In this document: positions 1 through 10,400 of the stretch, one piece after another | Layout: each line of letters opens with the position of its first letter | Position numbering within the stretch: position 1 is the stretch's first letter | NCBI GenBank assembly: GCA_028565635.1 | Contig: JAOXYB010021603.1 | Span: 1-17,149 of the forward strand | From: Phoronis ovalis | Taxonomy: Eukaryota > Phoronida > Phoronidae | Direction of reading: 5' to 3' | Length of the DNA: 17,149 nucleotides | The notes under the pieces: model-generated | Database searches by the model: none | Told to the model about the DNA's origin: nothing | Seen by the model: the letters and a program-made list of their open reading frames with translations, nothing else | Program-made: the position numbers and the translations under genes

Positions 1-343
1 AATTATATTAATTATCATTCATTAATAGTATAAAAATAAAACAATAATTTTCGTGTTGTTCTTATGGAGGAAGTACAAGTAATTTTAATAGTATAAATTA
101 AATTTATTATTTAATTACGATGATTGAGAATGAGATTGAGATACATCCAGATATTTGAGAGTCCGACTGATAACATACACGACAGTTTAGTCTTAATTTT
201 AATACACTTGGTATTAATATTAATGTGGAATTGATTTTGAAACAAATATTGAATATACTAGAAATAACTAACCATCTTTAGGATCCGACATTCTTGCATT
301 AAAGATATATTAAATTACTTCCAATAGGGCTAGTATTTCCCGC

Positions 344-560
344 TACTAGACGACGCATGCGTGGAACATGCAGGCGCCCAATAAAAGTATTAAAATTTAT
401 CATATCTGCATCTTCTGTATATTTTTCTAAATTCTTTAAAGATTGATGTTAATATTATAAATTATCAAAGTAATGTAGATAAAAGGTATTGACTGTTTTG
501 AATTAATTACCAAAACATTGCAGTATGATTAGCACATTCGTACTGCGCATGCTCTAATTT
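344..560 (+). promoter_or_regulatory. Candidate TACC promoter with NRF1-like CpG palindromes
   Basis: Within AT-rich DNA a small CpG-containing patch holds the perfect palindrome ACGCATGCGT (353-362), ggcgcc (373-378) and TGCGCATGC (544-552). The first and last resemble the NRF1 core (TGCGCATGCGC), a common element of TATA-less housekeeping promoters. A strong donor lies downstream at 663. This fits a promoter for the 5' untranslated exon but is inference. Confidence 0.3.
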
Positions 561-662
561 AAAACGGTCATGGATTTTCAAAATCTCCACGAAATTTGTC
601 AAAATATAGCAGGTGCGCTGTATATGGGTATTTATAATAAAATCGGGCAAACCCAGTGTAAG
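560..662 (+). other. Possible 5' untranslated exon end of TACC (donor at 663)
   Basis: AAG|GTGAGT at 663-668 is a consensus donor downstream of the candidate promoter patch, and the first coding exon starts with an acceptor at 1338-1339. Splicing 662 to 1340 would make a roughly 680-base first intron. The left boundary is unknown. A weaker alternative is TATAAATA (871-878) with a donor GTAAGT at 926. Confidence 0.25.
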
Positions 663-1339
663 GTGAGTCAGCGAGGATATCATAGAATACAATAACACAT
701 TAACATAGCTTATTTTTTACGTTTTTGAGTACAATTTATGCACAGGTGAGGTGTGGCGAAGTGAATCCCAGCAAAAACTATTTTCAATTGATTTCTGACT
801 CATTGACCCCGGACAATTGTGACTTCTCACTGCAATCTCCGGCTGCATTAGGCCAGATGTAGCGATTGCGTATAAATACTGCTTTGTAATTTATAATAAC
901 TTCTATATGTAGTAATTAATACTATGTAAGTATTTAAAGTAATTTAAACTTATGAAGTTATTCGTGTCAGATTTGAATTGAAATCTCCTTGCCTAGGGCT
1001 AGGCGGCCCCCATGATTTTACATTGGGGGATCATGTTCATTTTTATGACAATTGTGAATGCCCAGATCACAATGCCAGTGGGTAAACCTCAAACTGATAG
1101 CAATACAGTATATATAGCCATAGATATTAAGTCTCCGCTATTAGCAGTGTGTAGCATGTTTTGTAGTGATACTTTGAATTACTCAATTAGTGTGATTGTG
1201 ACTGTTTCAACTTCTGACACTCGTGGACAGCAATGATGCAAAACATCGTGGCTGTCAACATTCAACACAAGATAACTGCATTTCTGACTACAAGCTTGCT
1301 AAAGAGTTGTTAAAAATTTAAATACTTTAATGTTTTCAG
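663..1339 (+). other. Upstream DNA, probably intron in the 5' UTR
   Basis: No exon was found. A 74-codon open frame (1012-1236) has no family resemblance and no splice context. A polypyrimidine-poor acceptor tgttttcag ends the stretch. The first 340 bases of the window are also featureless AT-rich DNA. Confidence 0.3.
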
Positions 1340-1340
1340 A

Positions 1341-1499
1341 ATGAATATTGAAATGTCATATGATTTCTCTCAAGATGAGAATATTGCACCTACTGATATA
1401 GAAGTGAATAAAATACCAGTTACTGAGAAATCTATTTTGAAACCATCAAACTTGGATAATTTAATTCTGTTAAAGACACCAATTCAAAAACATTTGAAG
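1341..1499 (+). CDS. TACC: TACC coding exon 1 (aa 1-53, contains start)
   Basis: The acceptor tgttttcag ends at 1339, so the exon begins at 1340 and the ATG at 1341 is its second base. An untranslated exon upstream is therefore expected. The donor is AAG|GTAAGT at 1500, leaving phase 0. It encodes 53 residues beginning [13 protein letters not shown] and ending [11 protein letters not shown]. The segment is acidic and unstructured, with a basic 'LKTP' stretch that continues into exon 2 (VSFEKTP). N-terminal parts of TACC proteins are poorly conserved, so this exon rests on its splice sites, its phase fit with exon 2 and its position. Confidence 0.82.
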
Positions 1500-4400
1500 G
1501 TAAGTTATCATACTGGTTCCATCTACATTAAGTACACCTAAAGACGGATTTTTTAAAATGCATAATATATAATATACATCTCATAAAAATTGTGCTTCTA
1601 GAAAAGAGTGAAGATCATAATGAGTTTTGGCAGATATAACTTTGATGCTGTATTGTTCCAAAACCAACTGTCCACCCATTGTCACTGTTCTGATATTGAT
1701 AGTCATACAGTACTCGATATGCAGTTATACATTTCATATAAGTTCACTTAGAAAATTACTAGTGACATACGGCAGACATGGTCAAACTATTAACATAAAC
1801 TTTAATCTAACTGTCAAGCAATAAAATTGCTTTGACCAAAATAATAGATGCTATGACAGTTAAGACACTTTTCTACTGTTCCACTATCTAACCGGGTGCT
1901 AGACAAGTACCATGTCTTCTGTGTGACCGTGACGGCGGATAAACAGTATATCAGGAGCCAAAACAGCTGACAGGGTTGGCTAACCGGGTGCTATCCTGGT
2001 TTGTCCAGAACTCAGACTTGTAACTCTTCTGTAGATTCGCGTTCCTTCTCAACTATTGTTGATGAAACAGTATTGGTTATAATCTTGCTCAAATGTATTA
2101 TTAAAATATTGGTTTTCATAGTGATATCAGCATTATCATTGATATCCCGAAGCTTTTATTTCAAAATGGCATGAAAACTTAAACCAGGCGAACTGTATTG
2201 AAATCTGAGTTAAGTTAGTAACTTTTCTATATTTTTATCTTCATCTCATTGATTTTACACAATATCCAGTATGCATTTTTACAGTAACAAGTACAAAATT
2301 CTATCTATGCCATAACTATATTAATGATTTTCCTAAAAGGTGACTATGTGGATTTTTTATGTAATAATCCTGTCACTGTGTAAGTTTAACACTAATGTAT
2401 CAATAATTTATTTAATATCTTTTATTATAGTCTGTGAAAAACATTGTTTTACATTCTAGGTATCATTTGAAAAGACTCCGGCACCAGAAGTATCTCCTTC
2501 TCGTTACAAGGATATTATAGTGTTAGACGAGGAAGAAAACTGGGTAGAGAGAACATCCGTGCTGACCAAGCAAACCCATATAACATATTTACAGCACGCC
2601 ACAGAACTATTAGACAATTTGATACACAGTCTTCCCATGTAAGTTGTGACAATTCGTTAAAAAGATCAGGTTTACTAACTTAACCAGCGATTACCAAAAG
2701 CAAATTCTAAAGCTGAATCGCTGCACTATGAACGTCAGCTTCATAATATGTCTGCAGATGAGTTGATCATAATTGAGCATGATTTGATCTTGGATTGGTT
2801 GTTCAGGAATATAGTTTACACATGAATGTTGTGGGCTAAATTCACCTGAACAACCATTACAGGATACTTTGCTATATTTCCCTACATCCAATGTAATGCA
2901 TGGTACATGTTTACATATTACAGTAGGTTTCTGAGTTATGCTGTCCAGATAAAGTACTAAATATACTGGTTTGATAAAGTACTAAATATAATAGACAGTT
3001 ACTCAGATTTTTCTGACGTCATTTTACCGCATCACAAACCAGTATTTTTTATATACGGAAGAGCATAACTCGGAAATCTACTCCCGATAAAGTACTAAAT
3101 ATACTAGTTTGTGACAGTTACTCAGATTTTTCTGAAGTCATTTTACCGCATCTCAAACCATTATTTTGTATATATGGAAGAGCATAACTCGGAAACCTAC
3201 TGTAACATTTTGTTCATGTTTTGTTACGTATAGTTAGGGTTCTAATGCTTGTTGTTTGTCAACTGGCATTTTGTTTTTTTGCATGTTTTGTAACATCTGC
3301 TTCCCAGACGCAGGCCTCGTTATCACCACTCATCTGGATAGACGGCGAAACTAAAGAACACCTCTGTGTGATCACCTGAAGAGTTTGTGCCTCACATTTG
3401 GGATTATACATTTCCTATTGATAGATTAATACCATTCTTGGATCAGAACCTGGTTCTGTATAAATATGAGTACATAGTATCTTCCCTTAGGCTTGTTCCA
3501 GCAAATTGGAGTCTTTGGCAGCTTGTTCCTTCGTACCCTACTCTGATGCATCCAGATTGTCTATTTTATTTTTAAACCTTGAAGTTTTAACATAGTTAAT
3601 TCATTGTCGATCTTATGTATTTCTTTTTAGTTCAGAAAGTCAGCCTGAAGTCGAAGCAGACTCCGATCAAGACATGGATGACAACACCAATTATGATACA
3701 CCACCATCATCTCCTCCTTTACCTGCTAAAGGAGGTTACACCATAGACTGGGATAATTTTGATGAAAATGCTGACCCTTTCAAAAGTAAAACTGGTATGG
3801 GAAATTCACCTCCACCACTACCTAATCCTGCTTCAGCAGACACAGCTCCTCTCTCAAAACTGTCAAATAAAGATTTTAATGAAAATACTCCAGAGAGTTC
3901 TATGAATGAAGATCTTGCAAAAGATGAGGAAAAAAGTAACAAAGTTGTAGCAGAAGCTAAGAAAAGTCCAAGGTATTTCATTGTCAAGTTTATATGATTG
4001 ATGATAAAGACAATTTTGGTTGTTATAAATCAGAAATATTTGTTGTACAAGAAATAGTCCTTAATTTTAAAAAGTAAACATCTGTAGAGTATCTGACATA
4101 TTTGTCATACTGTTGTAAAAGTACATACCTAAGAATTTAACCTTCTTTGACATATACTTGATTACTTTTGACATATTAAAAATAATTATATCTCAATTCT
4201 TGTAATGTTATATACAGCACATGAGTAAAGATATTTACATGTCCGGTGAAGAACAGATAATACTCTAGTCTTAAATACTACCATTTAGCCAGTATTTGTA
4301 TTCTTTTGATGTTGTAGAACAAAGGGTGACTCTTCAAGAAAGAATGCCAAAAAGTCAAAAACTCCTATTGAAGTTGAAGACCATGTTAATAATGGGCAAG

Positions 4401-7400
4401 GAGATTATCTTCATGTTGAAAGCCAAGCAGAGCAGATTTCACAGGACACCTTTACATCTGAAAAGAAGAAGGATGCTGATGAATGTAAACCTGTGTCTGT
4501 TTCACCTGCTGAAGAAAATTTTGAAAGTGCTGAAGAAGAAGAAGAAGAAGAATTTAAGCCAGCAACAGAAGGTACTGACACTGAAACATTTAATTCTGTT
4601 TTATGTCGTTAGTTACCCATTACCAATGCAGGTTTTGTATTGTTTGAACTTTGTTTATAAAGTTAAAACATCAATTAGAAAATGAAAGTAAAAGCTAGCA
4701 CTTATTAAACAGAATTGTTTACATAATCATAGTTTTTAAGCTGCTATTAAAAAAAACATTTTCTTTGTTTGCTGAGTTCAGTCATGAGTTCTCTGATGCT
4801 GATAGCATACCAGTACTCACACCATAATGTTCTTCATAGCTATCAGTTTGAAAGGCTGAAAAAAAGCTGTGATAGTTTTATGTTAGTTCACAGTCATCAA
4901 GTCAGTATTTAAAATATACCTTGAGTGCATCCCTAGCAATGCAAAACAAAATGATAAGTGTCTGCCTAAGGACAATAGTTTTCTGTCTCCCAAAAACACA
5001 ACTAAAAATCCATTTCTATGCAATGAAAAGGATTATAGCTGGCGGTGCTAACTGTACAGTATTAAGTTTTATTAAGTGTACATACAAGGTTTTATGCCAT
5101 CGCAATTTACAACACATTCATAAGTGTTGGCAAGTGGTGACCTCTGCTGGATTAGCGACACAGCCAACCCTTTACAATCACCTGCTTGAGAATAAAACAA
5201 ACATTTAATTGTCTGCTGTGTATTAGGCAAGGTGTTGTGATGACATCGAAAATTTGTTTTTGTTTTTGCTTATGTTTTTGTTTCATAATTGAATTGATTT
5301 TAGCTAGTATGTAGTTATATTATGAAAATACTTTTAACTGTACAATGCTTTGCTATCAGCAGTCATTAATATTGTTTATGTTTACTATTGCAGTATTTAG
5401 TGATCAGTCAGCTTGGGACATGTTGGAAAAGTTCGGATCAGGAGATACCTCTGAACCATCAGCTTTAACAAGGCAGTCATTATATGTCAAGTTTGATCCA
5501 TTAGTGAAATCACAAGCTCAGGCCATTATGACTGCCCCTGTCAATCAAAATTCAAGATTAACTGAATTGATGGAAGAAAAGTAAGATTTATACCTGACAC
5601 TACAATTTATTTGAAAAAGACAATTTTATTATTTGGAAATAAAATAATAGAAGCCAGTTGTGGGAATATTTGAAAAATTGGTAAATTTAATTATAACCGT
5701 TTTTTTTACTGTTTTTGGAAATTATTGCTGCGAAGAATTGTATTGCACAAAAAAATACAAAATGTATGCTGCAAGTATAATTTGTTTGTATATTATATTA
5801 TAGTCTTTTCATTTTTGGCTGTTTTGCTTAGTGGACAATAGCATGCCTTCTCTAGATAAATGCCTAGATAAATGTTCAATGTTTTCTTGCAGTGATGACT
5901 TGCTTCTTATGAACACACCAGAAAAGACACCAGCAAGACCGGTGAAAGTTGGAAAGGAGGATGTGGCAAATCGCACCATTGACAAACTGTTTGATTACAG
6001 CCCTGGTGCAGCAGGACAGGTAATGAATATTCTAAGCTTTTCTTATAATATTGTACCATATAAAGTAGGTATTCTATGCTGTTACTAAACTTGTGTTTTC
6101 CATGATCTCTGATTACTGTCACAATTGTTTTTTAAAAACTTGATTGCTGCATTTTTTAGATCGTAATAGTAGTGTAAGTCACTAGCTGAAGATGTATACA
6201 TTAAGCTAGTCCTGAGATATTTAGACTCTGTCCCAAGAGCTTTTGTCAATATGACAAAAGTGTTAGTGACTGAATCATTATAATGCTATAAAATTGAGCA
6301 GATGTATCAATGTCCATTTAAAAATATGTATAATGCTATTAGGTAACGTTTATTGAAAGATTATTTTTTGATGTTTCCCTTGTAGTTTCATATTACATTT
6401 GGGTCAGTAATATTTATTAAAGGCAAAAAGTTATGCATACTTAAATAGAAAAGTAAGTAATTTAAGACACAGATTAAGTTGCTATGAAATGTAAAGCGGT
6501 TTTGAATCTTATGTAGTATACTAGGCAACATTCTGCATGTAATTCAACAATATGTTTATTTTATTTTTTATTTCAAAACTGGATAAAATTAATGTTATAG
6601 GGGTCCCTAAAAAAAGAGGGAAAATAATTTCATTTATCTTGTAGAGCAATCTGATATCTACTATTACAAAAAGATGAGTCAACCAGTTAAATAACTTGTA
6701 TCCAATAATATAGGTCACACTATTGATTTTCCCATGCAAGGCACATTTAAGCTTGCTTGATGAATTCAGGTATCTGTACAGAACTACTGTGTTTGTACAA
6801 TCAATAATCTCCGGTCCTTGCATGTGCTATTAATCAATTCAAGTATTTTCTAGACTTTAAATTAGCCGATAGTGTGCTTGTGCATACTAAACTGGTGTAT
6901 AGTTTTCAATGTGACAGGTTAAAATTGCATATTTAGTATGATAATGACAGAATGGTTTGTACATTAAAGGTTTTAATATGGTAAGTGGTTGTTAATCTTA
7001 CTATTATATGTTTTATTAAGAAATACTATATTTAGTTGCTGTTTTAATGTAGTACCTCATGTCCCATGGTTTTATTAATATTAGATTCTATCATATGATA
7101 CATGATTATCTATGCGTTTTCAGGATGTGTTGTTATATTATTATCACTGTATAAGTTCTGATAATAATCTAATAAGGAAAATGTGTTAGGATACAGATGC
7201 CTGTTCAAATCTGGTTTACAATCACTACTATATTCTTTACAACCGTTGTTTATAAATTCCGTTAGAGATATGGATCAGGCTTGAGCTTCCTTACTCTTAT
7301 AAAGTATGTAATCAAAATGTATTCCATTGCTAAACTAGGAAAGGGTTGTCATGAAATTTCTTAAAGTTAGAGCTAAATAATTTACAGATTATAATGCATA

Positions 7401-10400
7401 GGTTAGTAGCATCTTGTACCACTGTATTATTAATATTAGAGAAACAGACATTTTAACTTTAATTTATACATTATTTATTCATGCAAGTGTACAAATGAAT
7501 ACATGGATAATATTATCCATGGTTAAGTCAGTCAAATCAGACACTGCTAAAATGCTGGAAGTGTGTAAAATGAATGCAAATTTTATGCCAATGTATTGAG
7601 TCATAGGGTCTTTTTTAACTTCTACATTAGACATAGAGTGAAGATACTGACTTTCACAACTGCTGACATCAGATCTTAACTTTCCTGAAAGAAGACGGTC
7701 ACAGATGGCCTATTTTCCATATTGTCTGGTCTACTCAGGAAATCAAGTATCCCTTGTTGCCAGAAAATAATCAGGAACTTAAAAAACATTTTACTTTGCA
7801 GGCTGATAAACACTCTCGAAGTGCATCACCCATTGCATCCACATGTGAGGAAATTGTAAAGGTATTGCTTTTAATACATGCAACTATTAGCAATTGTTGC
7901 AGCTGTATTTCTTACTAATTAGTTGTTATTCAAATCATTGTAGCAGACGCATCCTTTAGTTTTACTTTTTATGAAACTTTCTTGTGTCATGATGTGCAAA
8001 TTAGATGGCTTATAATTACAGCATTATTATAAATGAATGTGAATATCTGTTGGTGATCTGATAAGATTCCAGTTAGTTTAATTCGAGATACAAAAAAACT
8101 GCTGTTCTTTGTTGAAAATAATTCTCTTGATCTGATAAGCATCCATTTTTGGTAAAAATAGTGTTTTTCAAATTTTAATTTTCAAAAAAAGTCAGATTCC
8201 CTTGCTACTACAAATCTGAAACTTGGCAAAAATTATCCTTATATATAGATCTACAAAATGGTGTCTCAAATTTTTAAAATTTTGCGTTGTTTAAAGGTCA
8301 GCGTTTTACTAATTATGATCTGACACTTAAAAAAATTATAAATTTTGAACAAAGCAAAATTTTAACAATCTCACCCTGTTTTGTAGATATATAAGTAAAG
8401 CTCATTTATGTAAAGTTTCAGGTTTGTAGATGCAGGAGCTTTTGATTTATATTTTTGTTGAAATTAAACTTTGAAAAACTCAATTTTTTCCCAAAAGTGG
8501 CCTCATTACATCATATGACCAAATTCAAACTTTTTAACTTCATAATTTGTAACGTTTACAGTATTAACTTTTTAAAAATGTATGCTTTCTTAAATCTATC
8601 TGTTTATCATAAGTTGAAATGTATATACACGTCTTTGTATCTTGGGTCCTTAATAAGGAATTACACCATGCTAAATGTAGTTTTTACTCCCTAAGGGATG
8701 TTCCCTTTTATTACTACTAGTTATAATTGCCTGGTATGGGTATTTTTTTTTGAATTTTAGTTTCAAATGGGAGAAAGGGAGAACTGTTGAAATGAGTTTT
8801 ATTGTCAATTAATGTTCAGTAATGACAGGAGCCAGATAAAACAATTTGATAGTACTAAGAGATGTAGGCAAATACATTCATATCCTTCCTGGTTGGAACA
8901 TCTGTGTGCCACTTCATAACTAAATCCTTGTGTTGAGTAGTATGGTTTTCCCTACAGGTTTGCAATTACTCTGAGTCTGACCTAGAACAGTTGAAGAAAA
9001 ACTTAGAACTAGATTTCCAATCTAGAATGCTTGCTAAGGAAAGAGACTGGGACAGAAAAATGAAAGAAAAAGAAACAGTGCTTGCTGTTACAAAAGATCA
9101 GAACGATAAACTGCTAGCATCCAATGTTCAGATGAAGTAAGTGTAAATCATTTTATTGAATTATTGTATACACTTAGGAATAGATGTCTCATACAGGAGC
9201 CACTGCATTCTACTGTATTTTGGTAATTAATTTATTGCAATTTGTAATATTATTTGTCTTTATAGTAATAAGTTGGTTCATAAGTAAACCTGGTATACAA
9301 TGCCAAAGTAAAATGCTAAAAAATTTGACAGCAGTTTGTACACGCTTGGCAGATAACCAAAACATAATTTTTAAGTAGAATCTCACATTATTTATTTTAT
9401 CTTTCAGGAAAATAGTTGATGAATATGAAAAAACTATTTCACAGCTAATTGGTAAGTGACAAAGACAGTTCCAAACTAGTTGCTATTTATTGTTTTTTTG
9501 TCAGTCTTTGCCGGACTTGCAAAAAATTGGGCTTAGGGAAAAAAGGTATGAATTTAAAGTGCTTTGGAATATAGATAAAAAAATACAGTAGTTGGTTCAT
9601 AACATAGGACTGTTCCGTTTTTAGATCTACATCTCCCATCTGTAGCTAACAGAAGAAGAGCACTAAATTAAGTATTACTAAAAATGAATGTGTATTCAGC
9701 ATTTTAATTACTTGGATATGACACTGGTAAAAATCATGTTGCACACTGTAAATATAATTGTGACTGTTACATGTTCTACAAAGGGTTTCCCTCCTGTGCA
9801 ACAAATACATAACAGGCTTAGTTTGCATACTTCTACAGGTTCAAATAACAGTTAGTAGTGGATTTCCTTTTCACTGAACAGTGCTCCATGCTCACTCTTA
9901 ATGAAAATCGCAGAGCAAACCCTGATTTCCAGCAATTTGATACATGATCTTCTTATCCATAATTCATTTGATGTACAGGATAATGATCAAAATATTAACA
10001 AATCATGAGATGCATAGCTGTCATCCTGTGATCTTAGTTACTAATGAAACTTAACTGAAAGGCAGACAGTAGTATATTTACAGAATGAGTGGATTTCTAG
10101 ACGGTTTTCATAAGAGTGTATTTTAAAAGAGTACTGTGCTTTTTCATATGTTGTGAATGTATTCTGCAATCTGAACTCTGTGAATTTGTCTTTTGTAGCT
10201 GACAATGAAAACAAATCTAGTGCATCTCAGGACTCGTTGTCTGATCTGATAAAGGAGAGAGACCAGGTGAGCTACATCCTGTATTAAACCATTTGTGAAA
10301 TAAAGATATTATGTTGATTCAGAATTTGTCATCAAGCGTGACATGTTAAAAGCGATACAGGGTTGTTAAACCTGTTTTTACCTGCTATTCTCCTACTCGG

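Noticed and set aside
871-931. TATAAATA followed by a GTAAGT donor as promoter and first exon
   Set aside because: It is possible, but TATA-like strings are common in this AT-rich DNA, and the exon would be only about 25 bases.
1012-1236. 74-codon open frame upstream of TACC
   Set aside because: No splice context links it to exon 1 and the composition looks random. The start at 1341 is preferred.
2431-2459. Alternative upstream acceptor for TACC exon 2 (tattatag at 2430)
   Set aside because: It would add 29 bases, shift the frame and introduce stops, while the acceptor at 2459 keeps the family-like reading.
3736-3987. 83-codon minus-strand open frame
   Set aside because: It is the antisense shadow of TACC exon 3, whose plus-strand reading carries the conserved IDWDNF block and fits both splice phases.
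4296-4685. 129-codon plus-strand open frame rich in lysine
   Set aside because: It overlaps TACC exon 4 in a different frame. The poly-lysine comes from the GAA repeat read out of frame, and it fits no splice phase.
6521-6823. 100-codon minus-strand open frame in intron 6
   Set aside because: It has a hydrophobic, random-looking composition with no splice partners or recognisable motif.
8455-8694. 79-codon plus-strand open frame
   Set aside because: It starts in the right arm of the foldback and runs through intronic AT-rich DNA without coding character.
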